A stretch of DNA of 64,000 nucleotides from an uncultured Phascolarctobacterium sp. (GCF_934190775.1 NZ_CAKPTG010000002.1:1-64000); one strand, 5' to 3'; shown: positions 23,290 through 32,357, counted from the first letter of the stretch. Translations and numbers: made by a program. Notes: generated by a model from the sequence alone, not told the origin.

Positions 23290-24009
23290 ATGAACTTAAA
23301 AAAGGCATTTCAATATCAAAAACAGATTGGCAAACTTATGACTGATATTGTTGGTGATGACTTGGAGATTATAAAAACACCTGTTAACACTAAAACAACA
23401 GCAGCTGCTAATCCCAATAAGTTTCTAGTGAATAAGGAAGTTTATAAACGTAGCGAATTAAACTACCTTTTTCCTACGGAGCAGCAAATCTATAAGGATG
23501 AAGTAAAGGTATTAAAATCATATAATACCAAAGGTTATGCATTGCCAAAACTGATTGCTGTTTATAATTATTTGGCAGATTGCCGCAGACTTTTGGCGGA
23601 AGCGATTGCTAAAACTAAGCTTAGTTTAAAGATTGGTGCTAATGCTTACAGTTATGATGCAGCAGTTATTTATGCTAATGATTTGCGTAAGACGCTTACA
23701 TTATACGATTGTATTGCAAATATGGGCGAAACGGAAAAGGACGAGGTTCAAAAGCTTGCCTTTAGCCGTAATAATGAGAAGCTGATAGCAGAATATACAG
23801 TAACGCATGTTAAAACGCCTATACTTGAAGCGGTACAGGCTGCTAAAACTGAATATGACCGTCTTTTAGAGCTGACGAGTGAGTTGAGTGATGCGATTGA
23901 AGCAGCTGCGCTCACAAGCAGGATAGATAACAAGGCTGTGCCTGCTTTCCCTGTTACTGCTGATCTTGATTATATTTACACACATCTGGAGAAGCTGCAA
24001 AATAAATAA
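23290..24009 (+). CDS. uncharacterised helical protein
   Basis: 239 residues from ATG 23290 (GAGAGGG in front; a GTG at 23281 is less well spaced). Mostly charged alpha-helix without signal peptide or membrane segment. Features are 'LNYLFPTEQQIYKDEVKVL', 'AVYNYLADCRRLLAEAIAKTKL', and a helical C-terminal half ('AVQAAKTEYDRLLELTSEL'). No family recognised. Transcription probably begins in the duplicated leader at 23113-23226. Confidence 0.7.
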   Translation: MNLKKAFQYQKQIGKLMTDIVGDDLEIIKTPVNTKTTAAANPNKFLVNKEVYKRSELNYLFPTEQQIYKDEVKVLKSYNTKGYALPKLIAVYNYLADCRRLLAEAIAKTKLSLKIGANAYSYDAAVIYANDLRKTLTLYDCIANMGETEKDEVQKLAFSRNNEKLIAEYTVTHVKTPILEAVQAAKTEYDRLLELTSELSDAIEAAALTSRIDNKAVPAFPVTADLDYIYTHLEKLQNK

Positions 24010-24582
24010 ACTTGTTTATACGTAGGCGTAATTTGTTTATGTCTACAAGCAATTAAATATTGATAGTAAAGCTAACTGCAAACAGCTTTTGATTTATAGA
24101 TTGCAACCATATTTCTTCCTAAATTATGGGAAACAAAGAAATTTTGGCTATATTAAGCTGTCTTGGCGGAGAGGTTAAGATACCTATGCTATGATTATTG
24201 GTCGTTAAAAGTGCAGAGCTAGGATAAAAATCGCAACTTGCTTGATGATATAATAAATATGCTAGATGCATATTATTATACTGCCAAACACCAAGCGACT
24301 AAACACGATAATCGTTATTCGTAGTTACGTTAAGCGTAAATAGCTAATCTTTGGTTTACATGATATACAGAAGCTGTTTTGCAGAGGACTTTATTATAAC
24401 TGCTGGACGTGGGATGGGCAAGTCATCCTGCGTCTGGCTTTTGTTATTTTGCGGATTGCGTTTTGTTTACCGAAAATAAGCAAACATTATACACGTTACA
24501 TCGCGCCATTTTTGCCACAGCTGTTGCGCTAAAATGAAGCTATAAAAATTTATTGCAGAAAATAGCTCAAGGAGGTCGCGCA
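24010..24582 (+). other. 570-base gene-free stretch with conserved hairpin
   Basis: AT-rich, no plausible coding frame. It holds the covarying hairpin at 24406-24434. A segment around 24165-24190 superficially resembles a tRNA D-arm, but no tRNA can be built. Confidence 0.5.
24406..24434 (+). ncRNA. conserved covarying hairpin, copy 1
   Basis: GACGTGGGATG / CATCCTGCGTC form 11 pairs (two G-T) around the loop GGCAAGT, followed by TGGCTTTTGTTATTTTG. The copy at 28228-28256 keeps the loop and changes both partners of several pairs, so the RNA structure is conserved. Upstream, both copies carry CTTTATTATAA. It may be a terminator or the end of a small RNA. Confidence 0.6.
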
Positions 24583-25107
24583 ATGCTGATTAAAGGTTTA
24601 GGACGTGTAGAAGGGACGGTAGAAGATTTACAACCTGTAACATTGAAGCAACTTATTCCGCTAGATTTGCTTGATTCGTTTATAGGGATTTATTGGCACG
24701 TAGGCAAGGGTAAGTTTATCATTTATAAAGCTCCATTGCTTGATGCAAAGTATGCTGTGGTGGAGATGGGGCAGGATTATGATGAGCAGAGCAATACAGA
24801 TGATTTGCAGATAGATTATAATGTCTTTCACATGGATATTTGGTATGAAGATGTATTAAAAAAATATCCTGAGTTTACAGGTTGCGAGTTTGACTATTTT
24901 TCGCGTGGCAGAATACTTTACGAAGTGCAGCAGAAGAAGTTTGGGATTTATGGCTCTAAGAGGTTGTTAAATTCTGCAAAGGTAGTGGAATTTTTGGCGC
25001 GGGAGTTTATGCTGCCAAAAGGCGGATTTTGGGTTAATGATAAGATTTATAAGGATAAAGATGATGTGAGAAGTGTGGGAGATGGGGAGTGTGGGATTTA
25101 TTCTTGA
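24583..25107 (+). CDS. uncharacterised protein
   Basis: 174 residues from ATG 24583 with GGAGG (24571-24575) in front. Globular, cytoplasmic, rich in Tyr, Asp and Phe. 'IPLDLLDSFIGIYWHVGKGKFIIYKAPLLDAKYAVVEMGQDYDE' style strands (only partly quoted as motif) are followed by 'VFHMDIWYEDVLKKYPEF' and a basic segment 'KKFGIYGSKRLLN'. The N-terminal 'LLDSFIGIYWHVGKGKF' has no motif I can name. The 3' end overlaps the start of a dnaB remnant in another frame. Function unknown; it lies in an AT-rich accessory region. Confidence 0.65.
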   Translation: MLIKGLGRVEGTVEDLQPVTLKQLIPLDLLDSFIGIYWHVGKGKFIIYKAPLLDAKYAVVEMGQDYDEQSNTDDLQIDYNVFHMDIWYEDVLKKYPEFTGCEFDYFSRGRILYEVQQKKFGIYGSKRLLNSAKVVEFLAREFMLPKGGFWVNDKIYKDKDDVRSVGDGECGIYS

Positions 25108-25108
25108 G

Positions 25109-25360
25109 AAAAGAGTACCTCCGCAAAATATAGAAGCAGAGCAGGCTGTATTGGGTGCAATGCTTATTGACTTGGAGCAGGATGCAGACATTGTTACTTT
25201 TCTTTATCGGGAGGATTATTATAAACCAGATACGGAGAACAAGCATACAGAGCTGATTATCGCCAAGCATCGTAATGGACCTGTTGATACGGTTAATTTG
25301 TTTTTCGATAAGAAGTGTACTAAATTTGTAGGATTTAGTAAAAGAGATGAAGCTTGTTAA
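25109..25360 (+). pseudogene. dnaB: replicative helicase dnaB remnant with internal deletion
   Basis: The frame begins with the N-terminal DnaB signature 'RVPPQNIEAEQAVLGAMLID' and passes directly, near 25171, into the C-terminal signature 'LEQDADIVTFLYREDYY...ELIIAKHRNGPVDTVNLFF'. About 350 residues including the P-loop are missing, so it cannot be a helicase. The junction is in frame and the peptide still ends naturally. A small gap is also seen at 'HTELIIAK', where DnaB normally has another residue or two. Probably a decayed duplicate of the chromosomal gene, or phage/plasmid debris. Confidence 0.8.
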
Positions 25361-25445
25361 ATTAATAAAAGTGGAATGGTGGCAGGAGTTTCAGTTGATT
25401 GCGGATAATATGTAAGTATCTTAGTTGTGATTGGAGGTTTTGACG

Positions 25446-26387
25446 ATGGCAAGAGCGATTTCTGAAGTTTTTTTAGATGATTTAAAAACTGGTAAATTAA
25501 GTTCATTGTTAGAAAGAGTTTTGGCAGATGATACTTTGGATTTAGAGTTACGTGGGAAATGCATCAATATTTATTATCGTGGTGGCAGCCTTTTTAGAAT
25601 TACAGAAAAGGGGAGCGGAACATATGAAATTTGTTTCGATTCAAATTATTGCGATACAGAGGCTTGGAGAAATACTGGGATTATAGTAATTTGTAACCCT
25701 ACAATACAGCAAGCTGTCAAGAATATTCCGTATTATAAACAAGCGATGGACATGTGGCTTCATAAGAATCCTAAGTACGAAAGGGAATTTCAGCAGTTAT
25801 TAGTGAGAGAAAACAATAACCAAGGAGATATTTCCAAATCGACAGATTATTATATACTTGATATTGAATATGCAGATGATAACGATAGAAGTAAATCACG
25901 TTTTGACATTGTGGCATTAAAATGGGAATCAAAGTCTTGGATTCGTAAAGATAATAGGAAATGTTCTGTTGTGCTGATGGAAATGAAATATGGAGACAAG
26001 GCTTTGGATGGGACTGCTGGTATAGAAAAACATCTTGAAGATTTTAAGAATTTTTTTGCCAAACCGTTAAGTGAGCGTCAAGCGATATATACGGACTGGG
26101 AAGAAGTATTTAAGCAAAAATGTAAGTTAGGTTTGGTTGATGGGCTTCAAGAGAAGCAATATGATGTAAAAATAAAATTCAATGAGCCGGAAAATGAGTC
26201 GGAAAATAAGCCTGAAGTAGCTTTGATTTTTGCGAACCATGACCCTGATAAAACGAAACTGGGAGATGTGTTATCTAAAATAGATTGTAATAATTACACG
26301 TTTAACATTTTGATTGCTAATGCGTCTAATGTCGGATATGGATTGTATGTTGATAAAATGCGTGATATTACCGAATATCAGGCATAA
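25446..26387 (+). CDS. PD-(D/E)XK nuclease-like protein 1
   Basis: 313 residues from ATG 25446, ribosome site GGAGG at 25433. The likely nuclease core is 'SRFDIVALKWE' (acidic strand, about residue 153) followed by 'CSVVLMEMKYGDKAL' (E-x-K, about residue 180) and a helix 'GIEKHLEDFKNFF', the order of a PD-(D/E)XK fold. The N-terminal half ('CINIYYRGGSLFRI') is family-specific and not recognised. The 50-base leader before the gene is nearly identical to that of the next gene. Might be a restriction- or defence-type nuclease; inference only. Confidence 0.7.
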   Translation: MARAISEVFLDDLKTGKLSSLLERVLADDTLDLELRGKCINIYYRGGSLFRITEKGSGTYEICFDSNYCDTEAWRNTGIIVICNPTIQQAVKNIPYYKQAMDMWLHKNPKYEREFQQLLVRENNNQGDISKSTDYYILDIEYADDNDRSKSRFDIVALKWESKSWIRKDNRKCSVVLMEMKYGDKALDGTAGIEKHLEDFKNFFAKPLSERQAIYTDWEEVFKQKCKLGLVDGLQEKQYDVKIKFNEPENESENKPEVALIFANHDPDKTKLGDVLSKIDCNNYTFNILIANASNVGYGLYVDKMRDITEYQA

Positions 26388-26411
26388 ATAAAAGCAAGTA
26401 TGAACTTCATT

Positions 26412-26440
26412 CGCTGCGGCTTAGTGCCGCAGCTTTTTTC
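26412..26440 (+). terminator. intrinsic terminator
   Basis: GCTGCGGC / GCCGCAGC with TTAGT loop and TTTTTTC. Confidence 0.9.
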
Positions 26441-26466
26441 TTGCAAAAGTAAACTTTAGCTATACT

Positions 26467-26591
26467 GTTTTTACCATATCACTTATCGTATACTATTTTC
26501 ACAAGGTTCTTTGAAACCTAAATAGCACAAAACATATTTAGTGAACTACTATTTTTGCCCTAGCCTGCTTGTTATAATGAATGCAAGAAGC
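26467..26591 (+). repeat. duplicated leader/promoter repeat, copy 2
   Basis: Near-identical to 23113-23226, including CAAGGTTCTTTGAAA, ATATTTAGTGAACTAC and TGTTATAATGAATGC. It is followed by a second duplicated block (about 26628-26699) shared with 25375-25448. Confidence 0.82.
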
Positions 26592-26696
26592 ATAAATAAA
26601 CTGTTCACGTGCAGGCGTGAGGGAGAGGGAGTGCAGAAGTTTCAGTTGATGGTGGAGAATATGTAAGTATCTTAGTTGTGATTGGAGGTTTTGACG

Positions 26697-27890
26697 ATGG
26701 CTAATCAAGATGCAGTTAAAATTTTGAAAGAAGAATTAGACGTAGTGATGAAGGATTTTCCTAAAGAAATATCCATAGATTTTGATGGAAAAAATAATTT
26801 AACTATGACTCTTCTTCTAGAAGCAACTGGAATAATAAATAATCAGTCTGGTCAAGTAACTAATATGCAAGATAATAATGCTTGCTTTGAAGGTTGGGTT
26901 TTAGCCATTAGAGCTGCTAATGAAAACTTAAATATAAAATTATGTGTTTCTGGATTAGATGAGGAATTGAGGAGTTTATCAAAATCTATGGATCAAGATG
27001 ATGATTTTGCTGAAAAAACTACAATTGTGGAAAATGAGAAGTGGATTGATAAATTAGTTTTGGGGAAGTTGTCAATGAATGAGTTGACCGATTGCTTGTT
27101 CCATAAGTTATTTTGGAATATATCAGATAAAAATAGATGCCATTTTGGACGCTTTTTATACAGAGTATTAAGGTTTTCTGAACAATATGGTAAGGTAAAG
27201 GGTTCAGGATGGTTTGAATTAGATGCTGATTTAGAGTGCTTGTGCAAATGTTTTGATAGATACTTAAAGAATAATTTATTTTTAAATAATATACCTCGGT
27301 GTGAGCCTAAAAGAATATCTTCAATTGCAGAATATGATGATAAATCTAAGATTTCCAAGGAATATTTTGTTGAACAACAAATGTCGGATGGCAAATTGAA
27401 ATTGTATGTAAATGATGCTGAATGTATAGGTAGACAATTTCCTGTTAGCTTATTTGAAGGATTTGTGTCTAAAGGCACCAGAATATTTTCTGGTGGATTT
27501 CTTGATTTGTGGTCATTAAATTCTGTTGACGGAGATGAGTTAACAATTTATGAACTGAAAACAAAAAATCAGATGGTAGGTGCATTAACGGAGATTTTCT
27601 TCTATGCTAACTTCATGTATGATTTATGTGTAAAAAAAATATTTGATATTAGTAGTCCTACTGATAAAAATTATCGTAATTATGATTATATATATTTATT
27701 TGCAAAGAGAAATGTAACTAAAGTAACTAAAAAGGTTAAGGGTATTATTTTGTTTGATGATAATAATATTCATCCATTGCTTGCGATGAGTAATATAATT
27801 GAAATAATGAATAAAAATAGAACAAAATCAAAATTATACTATGTTAAACCTGTAAAATACAATCTTTCAGCAGGATGTATTGTAAAATAG
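26697..27890 (+). CDS. PD-(D/E)XK-like protein 2 (paralog pair)
   Basis: 397 residues from ATG 26697 with GGAGG in the duplicated leader. Two regions match the gene at 28391: an N-terminal 'AVKILKEELDVVMKDFPKEISI...NMQDNNACFEGWVLAIRAA' part and a C-terminal part with 'FSGGFLDLWSL' (acidic strand) then 'LTIYELKTKNQMVGALTEIFFYANF' (E-x-K plus helix), typical spacing of a PD-(D/E)XK nuclease core. No signal peptide. Compared with its paralog it carries an insertion in the middle (around residues 85-130). Family function unknown. Confidence 0.7.
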   Translation: MANQDAVKILKEELDVVMKDFPKEISIDFDGKNNLTMTLLLEATGIINNQSGQVTNMQDNNACFEGWVLAIRAANENLNIKLCVSGLDEELRSLSKSMDQDDDFAEKTTIVENEKWIDKLVLGKLSMNELTDCLFHKLFWNISDKNRCHFGRFLYRVLRFSEQYGKVKGSGWFELDADLECLCKCFDRYLKNNLFLNNIPRCEPKRISSIAEYDDKSKISKEYFVEQQMSDGKLKLYVNDAECIGRQFPVSLFEGFVSKGTRIFSGGFLDLWSLNSVDGDELTIYELKTKNQMVGALTEIFFYANFMYDLCVKKIFDISSPTDKNYRNYDYIYLFAKRNVTKVTKKVKGIILFDDNNIHPLLAMSNIIEIMNKNRTKSKLYYVKPVKYNLSAGCIVK

Positions 27891-28049
27891 TATCAGTTTA
27901 TTTTTGGCTTTCTGTGGTAGGCGCTCTAGCGTTTTCGTTTCAATGAATTTTATGGTATACGGTAAAAATAAGAAATCCGTAAATTTATTCACTCGCTGCG
28001 GTTTGCGTCGGGGCGTTTTTCTTTACCCTAAACAAGCGTCAGCTATACC

Positions 28050-28165
28050 GTTTTGGCCATATTGTTTGCCGTATACTATTCTCACAAAGTTTTTTGAAAA
28101 CTAAATAACGCAAAACATATTTAGTGAGCTGTTATTTTGGCTTTAACCTGTTTCTTATATTTGGT
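28050..28165 (+). repeat. diverged leader repeat, copy 3
   Basis: Contains CGTATACTATTCTCACAAAG, TTTTTTGAAAACTAAATA and ACATATTTAGTGAGCTG, a clear but mutated relative of the leaders at 23113 and 26467. It is followed by AAAGCATAAATAAACCTG, as in copy 2. Confidence 0.7.
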
Positions 28166-28227
28166 GTAAAAAGCATAAATAAACCTGCGGTTACATAATA
28201 AGCAGAAGGCTTTATTATAATTAGTTG

Positions 28228-28256
28228 GATGCGGGATGGGCAAGTCATCTCGCATT
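28228..28256 (+). ncRNA. conserved covarying hairpin, copy 2
   Basis: GATGCGGGATG / CATCTCGCATT with loop GGCAAGT and a following TTGGCTTTTA. Relative to the copy at 24406, a C-G pair became T-A and two wobble pairs became Watson-Crick pairs, while the loop is unchanged. Confidence 0.6.
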
Positions 28257-28390
28257 TGGCTTTTATCATGATGTATTTTGCGTGATTTGTTATTTACAGA
28301 GAGAATGCGGTGTGCTGGAGTGGGATTGCAGGAGTTTTAATTTAGTGCGTAGAATAAATAAGTAGTTTATTGCGTGAGGAGGTTTGGGTG

Positions 28391-29449
28391 ATGAAAAACA
28401 AGGAAGCAGAAAAGATTTTAACAAAAGACATAGGTATAACGTTAAGTGAATTTCCTAATAATATTACACTAAAATATGATGAAAAAGAAGCTACTCTTAC
28501 TATGGAACTAAGCGCTGCAGCTGCTGGCTTAGTTAAAGATAAATTTAATATGCAAGATGATGCTGCTGCATTTGAAGCATGGGCGTTAATCATAAAAGCA
28601 GAGGCTGATTATAGAAAGAAAGACTTAAAGAAAATAGTATTGGGTGTAAAGGGAGTTAGTAATTCTGATTATAATATAGCAAAACCATCCAATGGCTGCT
28701 TAGGAAGATTTTTGTATAGAATTTTGAAGTTTAAAGAACAATATGGCGAATGGTTTGACCTCAGTGATATGTTAAAAGGATTTAGGGATAATTTCATTAG
28801 CTATTTAAGTGGAGAGCATGAATTCAAGAATAATGTTCCTGTGGGAGAAGCAGAAACTAATGAATATAAGTTATGGAATAAAGGATTAGAAAAATACGTA
28901 GAATGGATGTTTGGTACTGACAATGAATTAAAGGAAAATATTTTAGGCTTCGCTAAAGATACTATTATTGATAGACAATTACCTGTTGGATTATATGAAG
29001 ACGAAGTAAAGAAAGATAATGTGGTTTTTACAGGTGGATCAGCGGCTATTGATTTTTGGGCCTTAGATGATAAGGAAAAAGTTATTAACGTTTACGAACT
29101 TAAAACAAAAAACAAAATGGTCGGTGTTTTAACAGAAATATTTTTTTATAGTAATTATGTAAATGATATTTTTGTAAATCAGAAAATCGGCGATGGTTAT
29201 GGTAAAATAGTAAAATCTAAAATTAAAAATGCTGGGAAAAAAGTATCGCATAGAAATTATGAAAAATTAGAACTTGATTTGACTAATTATAAAGTGAATG
29301 GCATCATGATATGCGATGTTTTACACAGTGATATAATTGACAATTGGGAACCATTGATTAAGTTAATGAATACGAATGGAGTTATCGATTATAGTAATAT
29401 AAAATTTGAATTGGAGTTGCCTAAAGTTAAGAAGAGTAGTCCTGTTTGA
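28391..29449 (+). CDS. PD-(D/E)XK-like protein 3 (paralog pair)
   Basis: 352 residues from ATG 28391, GAGGAGG in front. Paralog of the protein at 26697: shared 'EAEKILTKDIGITLSEFPNNI', 'NMQDDAAAFEAWALIIKAEA', 'CLGRFLYRILKFKEQYG', 'DRQLPVGLYED' and the putative nuclease core 'AAIDFWALDDKEK' then 'NVYELKTKNKMVGVLTEIFF'. The strongest conservation is around the D...E-x-K site, suggesting that activity is kept. A GC-rich hairpin terminator follows. No partner gene is evident. Confidence 0.7.
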   Translation: MKNKEAEKILTKDIGITLSEFPNNITLKYDEKEATLTMELSAAAAGLVKDKFNMQDDAAAFEAWALIIKAEADYRKKDLKKIVLGVKGVSNSDYNIAKPSNGCLGRFLYRILKFKEQYGEWFDLSDMLKGFRDNFISYLSGEHEFKNNVPVGEAETNEYKLWNKGLEKYVEWMFGTDNELKENILGFAKDTIIDRQLPVGLYEDEVKKDNVVFTGGSAAIDFWALDDKEKVINVYELKTKNKMVGVLTEIFFYSNYVNDIFVNQKIGDGYGKIVKSKIKNAGKKVSHRNYEKLELDLTNYKVNGIMICDVLHSDIIDNWEPLIKLMNTNGVIDYSNIKFELELPKVKKSSPV

Positions 29450-29474
29450 AAAACTATTGAAGCAGTACTTCTCT

Positions 29475-29499
29475 CGCCCCGCGCGTCGGGGCGTTTTTC
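29475..29499 (+). terminator. intrinsic terminator
   Basis: CGCCCC / GGGGCG with GCGCGT loop and TTTTTC. A decayed relative of this terminator is seen near 28000-28022. Confidence 0.85.
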
Positions 29500-29634
29500 T
29501 TTACCCAAAAACAAGCATCAGCTATACCATTTTTGCCATATCGCTTGCCGTATACTATCCTTACAAAGTTCTTTGAAAGCAGCATGGTTGATGTAACTAC
29601 TAAAATGTTTTTTGTTAGGAAGGATGGAGATAAA

Positions 29635-29928
29635 ATGCAAAAGATAAATTTTCATAAAAATGATAATACAGAACAAAAATGTGAGCCTGATTATATCACA
29701 GCGCATGAATATTGTATGTTTAACAGAAGACTGCTTGAACATGATAAAAGATGTGGATGTTTTCATTGCCTTAAAGTTTTTGACACTGAAGAGTTAGAAT
29801 GGGTTGATCTTGACTTAACTGCACTGTGTCCATATTGTGGCATAGATGCTGTTATAGGCGAGAGTGCAGGCTATCCGTTGACAGAAGAATTTTTGCAGAA
29901 GATGAGAGATTATTGGTTTAGCTGCTAA
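29635..29928 (+). CDS. small zinc-ribbon-like protein
   Basis: 97 residues from ATG 29635 (GGATGGAGA in front). Two Cys pairs, 'CGCFHCLKVF' and 'ALCPYCGIDAVIG', are spaced to bind one zinc. 'YPLTEEFLQKMRDYWF' closes the protein. Similar short proteins with CFHC...CPYCGIDAVI are widespread in bacteria as uncharacterised cytoplasmic proteins; function unknown. Partial leader repeat (29523-29575) precedes it. Confidence 0.75.
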   Translation: MQKINFHKNDNTEQKCEPDYITAHEYCMFNRRLLEHDKRCGCFHCLKVFDTEELEWVDLDLTALCPYCGIDAVIGESAGYPLTEEFLQKMRDYWFSC

Positions 29929-29969
29929 GATACAATGATAGTTTGAGATAAATAATAGGGAGCGATAAG

Positions 29970-31232
29970 ATGTCTACCAACATAGAATTTCTTCATGCCG
30001 ACCAGATTGGCGGCTGCGTTACTTTAATTAGCACAGACACAACGAAGATTTGCATTGATTTTGGCGAGAATCTGCCGGGCAGCAAGCATAAAGAAGCGCT
30101 GGAGGTCGAAGGACTGACTTCTGGCGAGCAGCAATACGATGCGGTATTCTTCACGCATTATCATGGTGACCACATCGGGCGGTTCGATAAAATACTCCCG
30201 GGGATTCCACTGTACATGAGCCAGATGTGCCGCTATGCGCTGCTCAATATTTACCACGCTTTGGCGAAGCACGATGCGCAGTACAAGAAGCAGATTGAAA
30301 TTTTGGAAGACAAAACGCGTAATCATGTGCTCTGGCCTCAGCAGGTTGTGCAGGTTGGCGATATTAAAGTCACGCCTTACACCATCGACCATTCGGCAGA
30401 GGCGGCGATGATGTTTCTGATTGAAACGCCGGATAAGCGTATTTTGCATATGGGTGATTTCCGCACGCATGGCTTTATGGGCGAGAAGCTTAAAAAGCTG
30501 TTGCTGCATTATGTATTGGGCTTGGAGCTGCGTTCTAAGCCTGTAGATATTCTGATTACCGAAGGCACAAATATGACGCGCGAGGAGGGCGAGCTGCTGA
30601 CGGAAGATGAACTTCTTACGCAGGCTTGTGCGTTGATGCGAGAGCATAAGCTGGTCTTTTGCATCTGTTCGTCGACGAATTTTATCCGCCTGCGCAATTT
30701 TTATCGTGCTGCACGGGATGCGCATAAGATTGTGCTGGCAAGCAGATATATGCTGGGGCAGGTGCAGAGCTATTATCAATATAAGCAGGATTTGTATGCT
30801 TATCTGAATAATTGCCAACAGGACAGGCAGGTCAGATTGCCGGGAATGTACAGCTTGCTGCTAGACAAGGAAGTGTTAGAGGATAAACTGGCCTACAAGT
30901 TGCAGGAAAAAAAGCTGCGTGAACGTGGCGCGCTGATTTTTCTGAGCGGAACACAGGCTGCGGAGAAGCTGCAAAGGCTAGTGGCTAAATATAGCGACCT
31001 GCAGCCACTCGTGATTTATTCTCAATGGTCAGGCTATATTAAGGACAAAGGTGCAGAGTATTATAATGCGGAGCTGGCTGAGGCCTGTGCTGCTTGCAAT
31101 ACAGTGCAGCTGCATACGAGCGGGCACGCGTCAAAAGAGGTAGTGGAGGAGATTATCAGGTTTGTGAATCCACGCGAGTATGTGGCGATAATTCATTCAG
31201 AGCAGGCGGAAATCAGGTACAGACAGTATTGA
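29970..31232 (+). CDS. MBL-fold metallohydrolase, RNase J/beta-CASP-like
   Basis: 420 residues. The metallo-beta-lactamase metal site is 'VFFTHYHGDHIGRF' (H-x-H-x-D-H, near residue 53), with further ligands in 'YTIDHSAEAAMMF' and 'HMGDFRTHGF'. A beta-CASP-like region follows: 'DILITEGTNM', 'FCICSSTNFIRLRNFYRAARD', and the terminal 'LHTSGHASKEVVEEII...NPREYVAIIHSEQ' matching motifs B and C of nucleases such as RNase J. Thus probably a nucleic-acid-processing enzyme, although shorter than RNase J (about 550). The end looks slightly short after 'IIHSEQAEIRYRQY'. Followed 78 bases on by a WYL regulator, possibly its controller. Confidence 0.82.
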   Translation: MSTNIEFLHADQIGGCVTLISTDTTKICIDFGENLPGSKHKEALEVEGLTSGEQQYDAVFFTHYHGDHIGRFDKILPGIPLYMSQMCRYALLNIYHALAKHDAQYKKQIEILEDKTRNHVLWPQQVVQVGDIKVTPYTIDHSAEAAMMFLIETPDKRILHMGDFRTHGFMGEKLKKLLLHYVLGLELRSKPVDILITEGTNMTREEGELLTEDELLTQACALMREHKLVFCICSSTNFIRLRNFYRAARDAHKIVLASRYMLGQVQSYYQYKQDLYAYLNNCQQDRQVRLPGMYSLLLDKEVLEDKLAYKLQEKKLRERGALIFLSGTQAAEKLQRLVAKYSDLQPLVIYSQWSGYIKDKGAEYYNAELAEACAACNTVQLHTSGHASKEVVEEIIRFVNPREYVAIIHSEQAEIRYRQY

Positions 31233-31310
31233 TTTTCTTAGCAGTTGCGTATATCATGAAAAATAGAGAATATCTACGCAGAGCGTTTCACTGGAAGTGA
31301 GGTTGATAGC

Positions 31311-32357
31311 ATGGCAGAGCAGAACGCAAAATATCTTAACAAATGCCGCTTATTGCGCGTGTTTGAATATATGCAGAATACGGATGAGCAGCATCCGCTG
31401 AACATTACGCAGATTATTGCGAAGCTGCTGGAGGACGGTGTGTGCGATCATGAGCCGGACCGCAAGTCGATTATGCGCGATTTGCAGACTATTGAGGCGT
31501 GTGGTTACAAGTTGGAAGCCTGTGAAAACCATAACGATGGCAAGTATCTAAATTATGAGAATAAGCCGTTCGGGTGTGACCAGCTCAAGATGTTGGCAGA
31601 CGCAGTTGCTTCAGCCCGCTTTTTGACAGCGGAGGATGCGAAAAAGCTCGTGAATAAGATTTTTCAGTTGGGTACACCTACCGACAGGAAGTTCCTGAAG
31701 GAGGCTGTTATTTGTGATGCAAGTCTGAATGTGGCTCTAAGTAAGACGAAGTATAACTTTGATAAGATTATGGAGGCGATTAGGGATAAAAAGCAGCTTA
31801 GCTTCCAATATAACTATAAGTTTGTGCCCAATCCCCAGCAGAAGGATTTGAGCCATGAGGGAATGGAATATTTTGTGAGTCCGTATTATTTCGTGCCAAT
31901 GAATGATGATTATTATGTCATTGGCTGCACGGGTGAATACAAAAATTTCAGTCACTACCGCCTGTCGCGTATGGTAAATGTGCGGGTGCAGGGAAAAGCA
32001 GCGAATAAGCTGACGGATAGCACGGATTACAAAATGCTTAAGGATTCTTGCAAAAATATCTGCGATTATCTGCGCGAGCATATTAATATGCGTTATGGTA
32101 CGACGCAGCGAGTTAGTCTGCATTGTAAGCAGAAATGTCGCCTTGATATTCTGGCAAGGTTTGGTAATAGGATTAACATGTACGACTGCCCGGATGATAA
32201 GGAATATTTTGCTACGAGCGTTGAAGTGCAGTCTGACGCGGGCTTTTTGGGCTGGGTGGCAGGTTTTGACGGCGATGTAATTATCGCTGGCCCCGATAGT
32301 GTACGAGCGGCGTATAGGGAATATTTGCAAAAGCAGCTTGAGCTGTATAACAGCTAA
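31311..32357 (+). CDS. WYL-domain transcriptional regulator
   Basis: 348 residues. N-terminal winged helix-turn-helix ('CRLLRVFEYMQNT...ITQIIAKLLEDG...DRKSIMRDLQTIEACGYKL'), central WYL domain ('LSFQYNYKFVPNPQQ', 'YFVSPYYFVPMNDDYYVIGCTGEYKNFSHYRLSRM') and WCX-like C-terminus. WYL regulators sense nucleic-acid or nucleotide ligands and frequently control defence loci or DNA-damage genes, which suits the neighbouring nuclease-like genes. Own GTG/ATG region clear: ATG 31311 behind TGAGGTTG. Confidence 0.88.
   Translation: MAEQNAKYLNKCRLLRVFEYMQNTDEQHPLNITQIIAKLLEDGVCDHEPDRKSIMRDLQTIEACGYKLEACENHNDGKYLNYENKPFGCDQLKMLADAVASARFLTAEDAKKLVNKIFQLGTPTDRKFLKEAVICDASLNVALSKTKYNFDKIMEAIRDKKQLSFQYNYKFVPNPQQKDLSHEGMEYFVSPYYFVPMNDDYYVIGCTGEYKNFSHYRLSRMVNVRVQGKAANKLTDSTDYKMLKDSCKNICDYLREHINMRYGTTQRVSLHCKQKCRLDILARFGNRINMYDCPDDKEYFATSVEVQSDAGFLGWVAGFDGDVIIAGPDSVRAAYREYLQKQLELYNS

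Noticed and set aside
24160..24235. Possible tRNA (GGCGGAGAGGTTAAGATACC)
   Set aside because: Only a D-arm-like stretch is present. No acceptor stem, anticodon arm or TTC loop can be paired around it.
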